The notes under the pieces: generated by a model
The model's input: only the letters and a program-made list of their open reading frames with translations
Told to the model about the DNA's origin: nothing
The model's database searches: none
In this document: positions 11,380 to 24,912 of the stretch, one piece after another
How positions within the stretch are numbered: the stretch's first letter is position 1
How the letters are laid out: each line of letters opens with the position of its first letter
Source of the DNA: Antitrichia curtipendula
Taxonomy: Eukaryota; Streptophyta; Bryopsida; Hypnales; Leucodontaceae
DNA: 64,000 bases
Direction: 5' to 3'
NCBI GenBank assembly: GCA_951230915.1
Contig: OX579635.1
Location: 25,544,001-25,608,000, forward strand
Translations under genes and position numbers: made by a program

Positions 11380-13370
11380 TCACATCCTAACCTTTCTATA
11401 CTTACATGATTTTCTAAGACTTGACAATTGCAACATGTCACAATCACTTGCCTTCAATTGCTCAAGCTCCTTTGAAATGAAGACACTTGCAAACCTTTGA
11501 GGGTTTCAAAATCTCCAACATCATCAATTTCAATCAACACTCTTCTTCCCATTATGCATTGTTGGATGCTTTAAAGGTGGTTCAGATTCACATGATCTGC
11601 AATGTCCAAAGTTACATCACATAATTCCTTCAACAACTCCTTTTAAAAAGATGACACCCCCCTTGATCTTGCATCTTGTAAAAACATGTTTTATTATAGA
11701 ACTTTGCTTACAAATTGTATACAAATTTGCTTATTGTGGTCTTTCGAATCCCACCCATTCCAACGAGGCCAGTAATGGAAATTGTATCTAGCTTTTCACA
11801 TATAGTATATTGCATGTCATCCCTCCTCCACCAAATCATTGGAGAGAACCAATAGGCGACGTTGTATTTGATCACCTTTGTGTTGCAATCTATCAAGAAT
11901 AAATAGCCATAATCTACCTTGCTTTGTGGTTTACAAATATCAAAATGACCAACACTTCAGGGCAAAAACCTACCCCAACTTGTTGAGAGGATAACTCTGG
12001 AACAACTACTCTTCCCTATTCAACAAGCACCAATCATTCAATAAAAAAAACAAAAACAAAAACATAAAACACTCACAAGAGCGCATTATAAATAAAAATC
12101 CAAATGTAAAGACAAGTCAATAATGAAATTCAATACCAAGATTCATCTAAAAATAGAAGCAATAAAAAAAAGGAGATACTCACATGCGATGTAGCTTGCA
12201 TCTCATCAACATTATAACACATTCACTCATTAGTGTACACTTTTCAATGCATTTGATCAAACTCAAAGTTGAGCCATCCAACTTCAAGACGAAATACCTT
12301 AAGATAACTCATACATAAACCTTATGTAGGTAGTGGATTCTATGCTATCAATCCATCCTATGCTCTAGCATGAAGAGTCGTATAAAAATAGAAAGCCCGT
12401 ATGTTACAAAGAAAATTATGAACTTCTTTGTCTTGTTGCTTGGGGAGTTCACTTAGAGTGTCCGTTAAGAACCACGTGCGAACAAAACTTTGGACCCCCT
12501 ATATACTTTTTGAATTTTAAATAAATAAAAATAAAATAAAAATGAATAGATTTTTCTACTCTAAAAGTTTATGTTTTGAATTATTGATATTTTTATTTGT
12601 TATTAATAATTAGTTACAAATTTTTAAAGTAAAAAAATATAGTGTAGAACTAAAAAATAACTTTTACACCCCTATATTATATAAGAATTTTTTTTAAACA
12701 AATGAACAAAAAATTCCTAAAAATAACTCTCTATTGAAAGTTTATTTTGAGTTGAATATTGATTCAATGGTCATCTAAATGTGTACTCTATAATTATTTG
12801 AGTTGAAAAACATGCCATTTCAGTTCATTTTCAACCTCTTCTAGAAACCATTTCATATTTTATTTGAGTTGGAAATTTTGGCAATAGAAACCTATAGTCA
12901 TTATTAAACAATTACTCAAAATTTTAGGTTGAAATTATAGTTTATTAGAAACCACTTGTTCACACGTGGTTTGTTGTAGTAGAACTAAGTACACCCCCCG
13001 AGTCCCATTGCTAGTTTTGAGATACAATTACCACAATTTGCTTAGCTACCAAGCCTCCAAAACTATGGCACACAAACACCATAGGACACTCATGTTGCCC
13101 TATCCCAACTAAGGTCATCCCTTGAACTAGACTCTCTCCCAAGCTATACGGGTCCATCCTCCCCGGTGTCGATGTTTGTACAATATAAGTATCATAAAAG
13201 AAAGGGAGAAAATTCTCGCGCGTGAAAATTCCTCTGCCAACCATGTGTTTGGCCAACAATTATCTTGCGTCCCATCTCTAGCCAATCAAGTCTTCTAATA
13301 TGCTTCCTTAGACCCATCAAACTCAAGGCCATGAATGAAGACTAAGATAAGGGGCTGTAATTGCAACCCA
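11380..13370 (-). pseudogene. alpha/beta-hydrolase-NB-ARC (HNL-type) resistance gene relic
   Basis: Read leftward, a SERAC1-like alpha/beta-hydrolase part comes first: LVFIHGLEFDG, CWPNTWLAEEFSRARILS and the nucleophile elbow VCHSFGGLVAKQIVV (13011-13370, with a frameshift). After an inserted MITE comes an NB-ARC part: P-loop ITGLVGMGGIRKTTISKFVYN (11708-11896), a TCFLQDARSRGVSS-like segment with KELLKELCDVTLDIADHVN, kinase-2 RRVLIEIDDVGDFETLKGLQ (near 11520-11560) and RNBS-B-like IVTCCNCQVLENHV (near 11410-11447). The domain order matches the hydrolase-NBS class reported from liverworts. Stops and frameshifts show it is dead. In the P-loop, GMGGIGKTT reads GMGGIRKTT, and the elbow GHS reads CHS. 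Confidence 0.75.
12451..12990. mobile_element. MITE-like insertion in the hydrolase/NB-ARC relic
   Basis: Imperfect terminal inverted repeats enclose about 540 bp of very AT-rich sequence. The left end has ACTTAG then AGAACCACGTGCGAACAA (12451-12484). The right end, reverse complemented, has ACTTAG then AAACCACGTGTGAACAA (12961-12990). A related copy of the right part lies at 36913-37010. No clear target-site duplication was seen. Confidence 0.55.
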
Positions 13371-16300
13371 CTTCTTGAGACCGCCCTATAGGTAGGGGTA
13401 GAATGGATGGGAGGCAGTCCTTAAATGGACTTCTTTGGTCCATTAACAAATTGAAGAAAAATTATTTTTTTTATTCCAAGAGCCAATCATTGTCTTTGAT
13501 TTCCGCAGAACTCTTTACAAATCACAAGGAACAAATTTTGGGACACCTATGGGTCACAAATAGGTGCCTATGACCAAAATCTTTGAAAATTCATAAGTAA
13601 TTCAAAAATGCTTGGAAAAATACAAAACCACTTAAGTTGTGTTCTGTATCTATTTTTCTTTCTCTGAAAAATGAGCTAAAAATCATTCTATTCATGGAAT
13701 CCTGTAAGAAAAGGCAGATCAGCCCTTAAATGGTCACTTTAACAGCCCACTACCGCTTATTTCAACATCCACTTGACTTGTTCTTGCGACTCATGGAATG
13801 CATAAACATCATCACAAAACTGCAAAATAGAATTAGAACTTGAAAATCAATCAGTTGCTTCTGACATGCATGTCAACACATGCTCTCTGTGGGCCTTCAT
13901 TTGCCATCGCAAAATCAACTTTATGAAGCAAGTACAGTAGAGGAAAACCTACAATGATCAGAACATGGCAACATTCATGAAAATGAAAACCGTGTCAGAA
14001 TGCAGACAAAAGGATCCGCAAAAGATAATAAGACCTCATCATAGAGTGACCTTTTCAAGGTAAAACGATTACAAACCTGTACCGAGAGCAGCACTGAAAA
14101 GATCAGGTTGTCGACAAGAATCTTGATTAGATGCTTGTCCGGCCACTTGGAATTCTCCAGACTCGGTGATCTATCGTAATTTGTCATTAAAGGTGAAGGC
14201 GGTATTCAGCCACGTTTGTTGGCAATTGTTCTCCTCAACTTCGTAAGGTCCCAAAAAATAAATCAGGTGCCAGGTTCTGACAACTGGCACTCTCAACAAC
14301 GACAGTGGCTCAAGGGGCTGGCACTTTAAGATCTGCCTAAAGACTTTGTTTCCATGCGCGCACATCGACACCCTCGTCATGACAATGCAAACTGCTCTGC
14401 TTCTTGTCTGCTCTTGGGAGATGCCAATTATCCTTTGTTGCTGGGACATTGCTCTTCCTTTTTGGTTCGTCCATCTTTCAGTTTCTGAGGTAGATCTAGC
14501 AAATGCTTCTTCAGCATTTCTCACTGTTTTTGGAAAAGCTAGACTTTCAGCAATCGAATCTCCATGGCTCCCAATCGCACATAGTAGGTCCTTCACATTG
14601 GCAACGGCAATGCAAGTCACGTATTTTCATTGCATCCGGCTTAATAGAGATCGCCAAACAAGGATGTGGAATTCCGCCTGACACTTCAGCCCTGGTTTAA
14701 GCTCTAAATCGACCCTACTTCTTGTTGTTGTTTTCCGCCCATTGGCAACCGCAATTGCAACCAACTAACCATAGCCAATTTTCTGACGTTCTCTGAAAAG
14801 TCCTTGTTAGAATGGTATCAACCCCGCACATCCACAATAACAGATAGTAAAAGCCTCAACAATCTTGAACTCTCCTGGTCAACAACTCCTGGAGAACCCT
14901 GCAGCAGGTTTCCCTTGTAAATTCTCTTGTTAGGAGAGAAATGCTTACAAGGTAGGAGGTCAACAAAGCACTCGCACTCTAAAAGCGTCCTCTAATGCAG
15001 AGGTGCATTTTGCTTTCACAAGTCCATCCAGAGAACGGAGGTGACCTAGGTTTGAAAGGAATGGGAGAACGGGGTCAGATGGACAGGGGACCCGGGGCGC
15101 AGTCCGAGTGTCTTTATAAAATCCTAAGTAGGTGAAATCCACCCTAAGCTTTTTATAAGAAAAATATTACACCCATTTCAAACCCATTTCTAGTATGGAC
15201 TACCGAATCCTTCTGGAGAATTGACTAACTCTAGACCGCTCCTTCCTTCTCCGAAACGAAGATAAGGAGGAAACCCCCAGGAGAGATCATTCACGACGAC
15301 TTCCCTGCGAACGTGGACACAAATTTATTGCAAGGGGCCAATAGCCATTCAGATTGAAACCAACAATTTCACAAATCACAGTCAACCTGCCTGGATCTAA
15401 ACAACTTCATGCACGGCGTGTGCAAACCACAGATCCGAAATACGTCCTCTCCAACCTGACATTCTCCCCGCAAGAAAGATGGTTCGATCGAAGCCAACTA
15501 GTGAAAGCACAGAACTCGGGAAGGCCGGACAAGCAAAACACAAGCCTTCATAATCCTTCACATATCTAGTGTGACAAAGCTCTGAAACTCACCACTAGTC
15601 CACACTCGTGACAAGCACCAAAACGGGACGAAAACCCCCAGGCAATCGACTGCGATGCATCGAATTCATCCTCCAGGACAAGAACCCCAGAACAGAATGC
15701 TCCGCTCACCAACCCCGCTGAAATAAGGACTTTCGACGGAAGAAGCTCTTCAGTCAAAGACACGTCCCTCCAGCGGGTCAAAGTAAAAGTCAAATGTCGA
15801 TACAGAATACGATGATTGTCTTTGACATCAAGATTCGTAACATCAATCGACGAACAAAACATTACCGCTGAAACATCAATTGCATAAACAACTCAAGATG
15901 AACAACTCAACCAAACAGTCGATTGACAAAGTGAGCAAAAATTTCAAACGGCTTCAAAAAAGAATTTTGAGTCATCTACTCCCATCTCAAAGAGAAGGAA
16001 AGTGTGGATAGATAGCCTAGAGAGAGAAGAAACTTTGATCTCTTTCCCAAGTAACATCGTACATTAAACTGAAGTCTGTTCGTTCAAAGTTCCACAAGGA
16101 AGACCTCAAGTCCCTTTTGTGCGAATCAAGAGTCTGTAAGTTCATGACCACCATGAACAGCATAGAAAACAAGAGCCGTAAAGATCGTATCCAAAGTGCT
16201 TTGAGTTCTCGACAGCATAGTGGGTTCTGTGAAGACATGCTTTTGAGGAATCAGAAGTTTGAGATATTTCAAAACATGCTAGTCTTTCAAAATAGTTCCC

Positions 16301-16746
16301 TTGTGTTCTACACTGAGTATAGATTATTAAAGAATAATTTTCAGTTTCAATAAACACAGTACAGTAAACTTTGAAGTACTGCAAATAATTTTAGATACAA
16401 CACGAGTCCCAAGGAACACGATCACAACCTACGGTGATACCAAGCCTTCTCAATGGAAAGATCAGTGTCCTTCCACAAAAATCATCGAAGAGTGGGCTAG
16501 AGGTTCGAACTACTCTTTCGCAAGGCACGTAAGTTACTGAGCTCACAAACCAGGACGCGACGCTCACATCCAAGCCAGAGAAGCTCCCACGCCAGCGTTG
16601 GTTTCTGTACTTTGCCGGAAGCAACTGAATACTAGAAACTAATATTTTCATTGTTTGACATGCCTCCAACCTTTCAACCCCCTCCAGATCGATACGTCTC
16701 AGTCAGCAACAGCTAAAGCAAAAGCAATTCGAGGTTCAATCCTCAG
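13371..16746. other. unrecognised region downstream of the PAO-family gene
   Basis: Base composition is more balanced than in the repeat-rich flanks, and frames of up to 149 codons occur (14171-14620 minus, 15566-15862 minus, 16391-16669 minus). None shows a recognisable domain, splice-linked partner or repeat signature. It may hold the 3' untranslated region of the PAO gene at its right end and a non-coding or fast-evolving transcription unit elsewhere. Confidence 0.35.
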
Positions 16747-19700
16747 TCACTTGCGATGTGGCCGCACATAGTTCTGAGTCAACATGGCAATGCCTTTGGA
16801 GCAGGCACTCGCAGCTGCAAGAGCCAGGAGGGCTAGGGCAACAAAAGATGCTCTCCAGATCACAGAAGACAGAGTGATGGCAACTCCAGTGGCTACGAGG
16901 CCCAACGCCACTGCAATCTGTTCATGCCAAGTTCTATCTATGTTAATGGAACTCAAAAAAAAATCACTGTCCATGATTGTAACATTCTTTCCCAAATGCC
17001 ACATTTCACTAGTTCTGGACTTTGGAAAGTCCAGAATTAATAATAAAAGAAATGGTCATCAGGAGACTATGCAAAACATCAGTAGATCTATACATGAGTT
17101 TACCTTTTGGTATCTTTGGAAAGCATGCAGAGTTGAGAGGCAGGCCTTGCAATGCACAACATGACGGAAGTACCGATTAGTTGGATCCCTGGAAAACATG
17201 GCTCCAAAGGAACCCTGTGCAGGGTAGGATGACGCTGCAGCCGCCGAAGCTCCAGCCGGTGCAGCCTCCGTAATAGCTGGTTTCTTGGGTTTCGAAATAG
17301 TATGGTGTCCGAAATAGTGTGGCATACCATGACCTGCACCAACCAAGTGGGAGCTTAAAGCAGCTAGTTTAGTTACAATGTAAAGCCATATTTAACACCA
17401 ATTCGAAATCAAAACTTCAGGAAACTGCCTAAGGTATAAGGTATGTACACCCATAATCAATAGTGCCTAAGATGCGACACCTCCAAGTGGATAAAAAAAG
17501 AACACAAAAACCTAGATATTGATTACAAGAAAGGAACATTCAACTCCTTTATATGAATTTTTAAAAATTTGGTAGGATGTAGAGATCAAAAGTTATGCTC
17601 CCCCAAAAAATTTGGATAGTTCAAGCAATTTGGGCATCTTTGAGCATCTTCTACTAAACCCCTCATTGGATTTTGAAATTTGGCATATATGTCACTAATA
17701 AACTATGGCATAAAACTGTCAAAAAAATAACTAACTAATTTTAGTTTTCAAATCACATTCTAAGAGGAGTCGGATTTTGTTAGCTATGGCAGGTCAGTTT
17801 TGACGGAAAAACTTTTCTTCTAATTGATAAACTATCTTGCAATGTGTGAAGTCAAAGTTATTGAAATTTTTCCCACACTTTATTCCAAATGTTTGTCTCT
17901 AACTTTTCACCGTTTGGATTTCAAATAAAAAATTTCATCATCAATGCACAAGAAACCATCAATAAATGACTAGTGTATTGCCAATTCACTTGACCTCCTT
18001 GCATTGCAAGCTGATTTAGAGTAAGCTAGACTCTATATTTGCTTTCAAAATTTTGCATGAGTGTACCTAACAAGATTTAGAACTCAACGGTGGAGAGACA
18101 CAAATTCATCAAGAGCAAAAATTTTACTTCAAGAGACCTCCGGAAATCTCCTATCCATCTTTTGCAAAAATGAAATTTTTTTTTTTCCTCAATTCAAACG
18201 TTATAATCTTTCAATCAATGGGCTGAAATTTTCCTAACAAATTTTCGTAGTAGTCTACTACACTTTCATATGGTCAATTTTTTTAATTTTAATTATTTTC
18301 AATTTTGGACAATATACTAAGAAATGGGAGTTTTGGACAATTTCTCTTGAAAAACAACCTTGGTCCTTTTGGTCCTTTTACAACTATACTCAGTTGTAAT
18401 TAATGACCATTATATGTGAGCATACCATACATCATTAAATTCTCTATTTCAAGTGAAAGTAGAAAGAAGACCTAAAACATATCAATGAAAACCACTTCAC
18501 AACAGAGATTGATTTCCAAGGATCCTGAAGGTTTGGGCTCGAACACAAACCTACGCGGTCGTTCCATTTCCGGAACTCGGCGACCCAGGTATCTGATGAT
18601 TTGAGGTTCAAGTAGAGCTCCTTCGTGGGCCGATTCTCCTTCACCAGAAACTCGTTCTGCGACGCCAAAAAACCCATGTCCTGTTCAAATATGGTGTTGC
18701 CAGTGTTGTGAATGATCCAGGAGGGGATGAGCTTGAACCTGCTTGGGAAATTGATGCTGCCAAACCGTGCAATCAACATGGACTTGCCTTGACCTGAGGA
18801 GAATCCCAGAATCCCAATATTTGATTGATCATGTTGTGAACAATACAATTCAATGGGGAAAAAACTCAATTTTACATCACAGACTAGAATCAGTGAAGAA
18901 TCTTGCATTTGGTTGTCAAGAAAAGAAATTTAAGAAATGGACCCAAAAGAGTCGGTCCCATAAGACCTGTTCTTTGAAATCAAAACTTTAGGCAAAGTAC
19001 TAAGCAGATTACATTTCATGAGATTCTCTCTATTTCAAGTAAAAAAAAAAGTACACAGAATAACCCAATCCATAGCAAATGAAAAACGAACTAATAAATA
19101 ACAAAGACTTTTAGGATTTTGTCGAAGGATCGATGCTGCTGACCTGTTGGCCTGCAAGTAAAGACAGTGCTCAGGACAAACTCCGTGCCATCAGGCTTGG
19201 TCCTCTGCACGTCGTTTCGTAAGGTGCACGGTGCTTCGAACCGTGTTGTGCACTTGAATTCAGGGCTGCTGAACTCCCTCCATTTCCCTGCAAACCCTCG
19301 GGATGTCCGCTCCGTCAATTCGAAAACCTGCGAATAGATTGAAGAATCAGATGCAGAAATTCAGAAGAAAAAGAGGATGGTGAAACATTGTTCAAAGGTA
19401 CAGCCAAGAGATCGGGAACTGCTGGACTCCCAGAAACTGCAAGTGGAGCTCGCAAGAGCGATTCTCGAAGACCCCGCCCGCATCAAGCAATTAACACCAA
19501 TTAGCTCACTGGCTGGAAGACACACTGACCTTGTGTGATCATTGCGTCTTCGACATCAACTTCACCGGTCCTACTGCCAATAATACTGCCTATCTCAGAG
19601 CCTTCACAAAACTCGAAGCCATGTACGAGGAGAACAAAAAACCAAGCTAAAAAATCAAGCTAAGAGCAGGAAACCAGTTTTCTATGTCTAGAAACAGAAA

Positions 19701-21987
19701 CCAAGTTCTAAGTGAGGCGCTTTCAAATAACAGGATGCGAGCAATGAATTCCTCGGGGAAGGATTAAACCAATTTATCCGGGTTCCTTTCTCATCTACAA
19801 TAGGGTTTAGTTGTTCACCCCAAATCCCTGGTGAGGAAATCTCTAGAGCGTTAGGGTTTAGGGTTTAGGGTTTGTGGACTTACCAGAGCTTGAGCATTCT
19901 CACGGACAGCGGAGGGATCCGTTCGGTCGTGGGAGATGGGGATGTGAGCTGGGTCCATGAGATTTTCCAGCAGAATGGAGTAGTCATATGGAAGCTCATG
20001 GATGGCGGAGAAGTGCTCGAAGCCCTCCCTTGCGTAGTGCTCGAACCAAGGCAGCTTCTTAGGGTCTGCGCTTGCTTTGTCTCCCAGCCACACCCAAATG
20101 ACTTCTTGGGAGATTTTCACGGCATACGGTTTGGCACAAGCTTGCTTGGGGATCTTGGCTCCGGGCACCAACTGCCACCCTCAAAGGATGAGTAAACGAA
20201 CAATCTCAATTGCATTGCATGAGGACTGAACCCTAAAACTAACTCTGCCGAACATTGAATACCAGTCTAGCCCTCGCACAACAGACTATGATAATTTAGT
20301 GGAAGCAATCTCCGCATTGGAAGTCCAGTACATGACTTTGCTCTTGTAAAACTGTTGAACATATAAAACTCAATTTCGTAGAGACACGGAACAACGTACA
20401 GACTGTGATAGTGTATACTTTACTGCACTCTGTGCATTGAACAAACTCCATTGCAGAGCTTCCCTAAGAAACTGATAAAACATAGAAACCTGAATCCCCC
20501 ATGCAACATCATCACAGACTGAGCAATCAAATACTGCAGCTAAGCTATCGTGAAGAGAGAAATCATATCGTTACCTGTGGAATTTTTGTACATTCGCCCG
20601 TTCCGTCGAACTGCCATCCATGGTAAAGACACTCAAGCTTCCCATCCGTCACCTGCCCTTCTGACAACTTGGCCAACCTAGTATCCATTCACAGATAAAA
20701 ATTCCTTTGATTAGCTAGAATCCCAGAACGTTCATTGAAGGCCCACTCCTGCACTCAAAATCCATCGTTCTGAGTTTATAAAATGTTGATACAAAAGTTT
20801 GCACGCTAGCTTGCTCGCTTGCCATCAATACTCGGTCCCATCTTTGCAGGTTCTCATCGTTAGATAGAATTGTCGTGTGGCGCACTTGCACTCTTCCAGC
20901 AGTGGAGGTCGTCACCAAGAGCGTTGGATAGAATTTAAAGTGTGTCGCACTTGCAGTCTTCCAGCGGTGGAGGTTCTCAAGGAAGGGCCGGTAACAATTC
21001 GAAAGACCGAAAAATCATTTTCATGTTCGAGTAATCGGAGCCTCATCCTCATGATTTCAATTACAAGATTAGAAAGTGGGATTCAAACTATCCCACCATT
21101 GCATAGCATTCGTGAACTTCAAAGGCAGGGAACCCTTTGCTTTCCATGAATCAAGGCACCTTTCACTATAGAGCATCTTTATAGAACATCTTGAATGCAA
21201 GAACAGCTTGCCCATGTATTGTGGGCCACTGTAACCGTGATACTGTAGAAGGCTCTCTGCCTTCCCATGCAAGAATGTTATGTGTTTCCCTACTTAGAGC
21301 TCCTCTGTCCTCTCTATTCCATAGTCCAAAACATACAAAGCAGTCTCCTAAACTACTCTCAATTAACTTTTCAATACTAGACCAAGAGCCAATAGAAGCT
21401 CCATGGGAATGACAGAACGCTTGATCAAATTCAATTGCAGAAAGCGCAATTCATCGTCTTGCAGTGTGATACTAATTCCAATTGAAAGCAAAACTGAGCG
21501 CTAATGAATCATGCATTCCACAATTTGAAATTTTATGAACCATTGAAAAAAAATTCATGAAATAAAGGTTGTGAGAGGCCACCTACCTATGCGGGCACCG
21601 ATCTTCGAAGCAATTCATCTCGCCTTTCTCATCGTAGAACAACACCAAGGACTTGTCAAAAACAGTCAATCCCAGAGGCGCCGATTTCGGCACCTCCGAC
21701 TCCAAGTACATGGGGTACCACTCCTGCTCCCAATCATACTCCCCGACATCTTTCTCCCTCGGCTCGGAATCCACGAACAAATTGAAATCCCCCGAATTCT
21801 TTTGATCCGCAAGCACATTGCAAACTTGGGAAGCTCTCAGAGCTTGCGGACTCAGTCTGGAATCCTCCGCTCCAATAATCGACCGTTTTCGTAGTCCCAG
21901 ATTGGCACCCTTCGAGAAATTACGCGAGAATCCGAGATCCAAAAGGGAGACATTCACCTCGAGGATGGCGGAGGTGAAGCACGCCAT
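16747..21987 (-). CDS. PAO-family Rieske non-haem oxygenase (pheophorbide a oxygenase / PTC52-like)
   Basis: Seven exons on the minus strand: 21987-21587, 20677-20575, 20171-19884, 19327-19144, 18793-18551, 17333-17104, 16917-16747. All junctions are GT-AG with matching phases, and the total is 1620 nt (539 aa plus stop), near the family's usual length. The N-terminus looks like a chloroplast transit peptide. Exons 1-2 form the Rieske site (DRCPHR...LECLYHGW, Cys-X-His and Cys-X2-His). Exon 3 holds the mononuclear iron motif [13 protein letters not shown]. Exon 6 has the family's C-terminal Cys-X2-Cys (VVHCKACL), a possible thioredoxin target. Exon 7 encodes two hydrophobic segments, as expected for thylakoid or envelope anchoring. 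Members oxidise chlorophyll breakdown products or precursors with ferredoxin. PAO, PTC52 and TIC55 cannot be separated here with certainty. No break was seen, so this looks like a functional host gene. Confidence 0.93.
19385..19650 (+). pseudogene. unidentified coding relic in intron 3 of the PAO-family gene
   Basis: On the strand opposite the host gene, one frame reads [20 protein letters not shown]...IKQLTP and a second, one base off, reads [20 protein letters not shown]...[20 protein letters not shown] then TAA. The charged, low-complexity-free composition contrasts with the surrounding intron and looks like a frameshifted 3' part of a real protein. I do not recognise the family. It could be a captured gene piece or retroelement fragment. 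Confidence 0.4.
19848..19873. repeat. short TTTAGGG run in the PAO-family gene
   Basis: Three to four GTTTAGGG units lie just inside the intron next to exon 3. Such telo-box-like runs are common in plant introns and 5' regions. The run is too short to be telomere-derived with confidence. Confidence 0.6.
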
Positions 21988-23896
21988 AGCTGCAAGCTGA
22001 CATGCACAAACAGGTAGGAGGTCACTCGAAATTTTGCAAAATTCGCGAAAAATTGCGCGAAGTTTGTGAAGGTTGAATCAATTGCAACAAGATTGAAGAT
22101 TGTATCTTGTTGGGTGTTGGGTAAATTACGAGACGGGATTTGGGAACGCCACGCGAATTCGGGCGAGGACGAGAGGATGGCGCAGCTGGGGAGAGTGTGG
22201 AGTAGACTCTTCCGCTGGATTTCGTAGATCTTGAGAATGGAGGGGAATCTACTTGAGGTTTGTGGACATCGTAGATGGAGAATAACTGTCAGGTCCTTCA
22301 CGGGACTCAGGAGGTGGAGCTACAGGCGCCAAGTTTGGAGGTCCGGTCCATGCCACCCGTTCTCCAATTAAAATATTCACTTTTTTTTGTAATGTTTGGA
22401 ATTTAGTGGCATGTGGCAACCAATGAATGAGGCACGCCATGGAGGCAAGTCTTGGAATAGGTGAGACAAGGACACAAAAGGAGAATACTTTTAGAAAAAT
22501 AGTAAGGCAAGTTGATGGGTAGTAAAACAGGCTTGCAAATCCTACATTCAAGGACGGGTGAGAAAGGGGAGAACCGGAGCTCCACATTGTAAATCGGGTC
22601 TACAATTTTGCAATGCAAATTTTTGTGGGACTGGTTGGAGATCCAATCTAGTCCGGTCTTCCATGGGAATAGCCCCTCAATGAGTTCAGGTACATTGCAT
22701 GTGGTACCTCTGAACCCTTGGAGGATGGATTGGTGATCATGGAAATTATCCCTTTGATTACCGTGTGAATCATTTGCTTAAAAATTTGCAAAAGCACTCA
22801 TTGGAAGTCATATTATTGTAGAAGACCTTTCCTTTTCACAACAAAGTTTCAAGGATGAATAGTTGCACTTTTGTCCTACTAGAAGGATTCTTTGTCATCC
22901 ATCGAACAAAAAATGTCCTTATCGACGTTTAATGATTAAGGTAGGAGATCAATAAAGCACAATAGAGTTGCAAATTAATTAATATGGAAGGTTAAACTTC
23001 TTGAAAAAAAATTTCAATAAATTTTCCTTGAAAGACAAATGGAGTTGGCATTTATGGGCCACTTTACACCTAAAGGCCAGGCCAATTTTCCTTATGGCCA
23101 ATTGCACCAAATTTCAGCTCTTTGGGGCTGGAGGCCAACCTCAACTATCCATTATAATAAGATTATAACAAGGATCAATTCTCCCATGTTTAAAGGCCTT
23201 GGGGCCAAGAAACTGGGCCAATTCAATCATTCTAGTAAACTTCAGCCCCTCCCCCCCCCCCTCTCTCTCCCTCTTTTCATTGTCATTTGTACAAAATGGA
23301 TGAACAAAGACAAAAGGTCTTTAGTAAGTGGCTCTTGTGTTCTTCATGGTTGTGAGACATGTCATGGCAGTTGTCGCAATTTTGCAAAAACTTGCTTTGC
23401 ATCAACATTATGTTGTTATAGCAATGGTTTTTGTTGTGATGGTTGGAGAGGGTGGTGCTTCTAGGAGGACACGAAGCATTTGGATGCATGATTGGGATAC
23501 TCTTCTTACAAATAGACTATCATTTGGATGTTACTCAGTTAACCCCTTAAGTTCCTTGACTATGTTTTTCCCCAAAATGCTCAAAAACTGCCATTTTGAG
23601 CACAAGTACCAAATTTTTGAAAAAAATAAATTTTGCATACATGTGACCATAGTATCTTGTGGTACATTTGTTTGAAAGGATGTGGAAAAAATTTCAAAAT
23701 TTTCTGCCATGTGGATTGCAAGATATTAGCGTTTGAATTGATAAAAATCCTTTTTTGGTCCCTGTGAAAACCAAGCAGCTACACTTCACAAAGTCACATT
23801 TATATGAAAAAATATACTAAATGGTGGTTGCTCTTTGGATTCATTCTTTAGAGCAAGTTGTCTACATGCTTGAAAAAATTCAGATCATTTGGAATT
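21988..23896. other. upstream region of the PAO-family gene and spacer
   Basis: The first few hundred bases upstream of the PAO ATG at 21987 should hold its promoter and 5' leader, but no TATA element can be assigned. Frames at 22249-22618 and 23039-23464 have no recognisable features. A C-rich/CT tract (about 12 C followed by CTCTCTCT) lies at 23245-23275. Confidence 0.4.
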
Positions 23897-24912
23897 GTAT
23901 AGTGGGGTCCTAATCAAAATGGCGTTTTTGAAATCACAGTGAAGGAAATTTCAATGCTGCTGACTTTGATAGCCTCCCGAGAGCTGAAAAATTGATATTT
24001 TACCACAAAAATTTTACCATAGAATCATTTTTATGTTAATAACACGTGTACCAAATTTCAAGGCCAAAAAATTTTCCGAAAAAAAAGTTATTCAAAATCT
24101 ACCAACATGGGTAGCTGTGGAAATGGCTTCCCCCATTGTTTCCCACAACTACACATGTTGGTAGATTGTGTATATCTTTTTCTGTATAGATCTTTTGACC
24201 TTCAAAAATTTTGCAAATGTTATTAACATAGAGAATATCTTGTGCCAAAACTTTCACAGTAAATTAAAAGAATCTCAGACCTTGGGAAGGTGTCAAAGTT
24301 GGAAGTAGAGAAATGGTTTTTCAAAGCTACCCATGTTGGTAGGTTTTGAGTATCTTTTTCTGTAAGACTTTTTTGTCCTTGAAATTTGGCATATATGTTA
24401 TTAACATAGATAGGATTGTGTGGCAATAATTTTATGGTAAATAAACAACTTCTCAGCCCTTAGGAGGGTGTCAAAGTTGGCAGTAGTGAAATGGTTTCTT
24501 CAAGTGTTTCTCAAAACAACACAAGTTGGTAGATTGTGAATATTTTTTTCTGTATTAATCTTTTGGCCCTGAAATTTGGAAAATAGATTATTAAAATAGA
24601 TTAATTGCTGTTACAAAAAAGTTTATGGAAAAAAAAAAAAGCTTCAATCCTTGGGAGACTGTCAAAGTTGGTAGCATTGAAATTTTTTCCACAACTACCC
24701 ATATTGATAGATTTAGAATAACTTTTTTTTGGTAAATTTTTTGGCCTTGAAGTTTGGTACAAGTGTTATTAACATAAAAATGATATTGTAGTAAAAGTTT
24801 CGTGGTAAATACCAATTTTTCAGCTCTCGGGAGGCTGTCAAAGTCAATAGCATTGAAATTTCCTTCACTGCGATTTCAAAAACACCATTTTGATTGGGAC
24901 CCCACTGTACAA
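23897..24912. mobile_element. fold-back element with about 230-bp inverted arms and internal 180-bp repeats
   Basis: The left arm starts GTATAGTGGGGTCCTAATCA and the right arm ends with its near reverse complement (TGATTGGGACCCCACTGTAC). Pairing continues through ATTTCCTTCACTG, CAGCTCTCGGGAGGCTGTC, TGTTATTAACAT and CTACCCATATTGATAG. Arms run about 23897-24125 and 24685-24912. Inside, the word GTCAAAGTTGG recurs near 24290, 24470, 24660 and, diverged, 24835, giving direct repeats of about 180 bp. No coding capacity. Confidence 0.75.

Noticed and set aside
14171..14620. 149-codon minus-strand frame as a gene
   Set aside because: No recognisable domain and no splice-linked partner; overlapping frames on the plus strand are of similar length.
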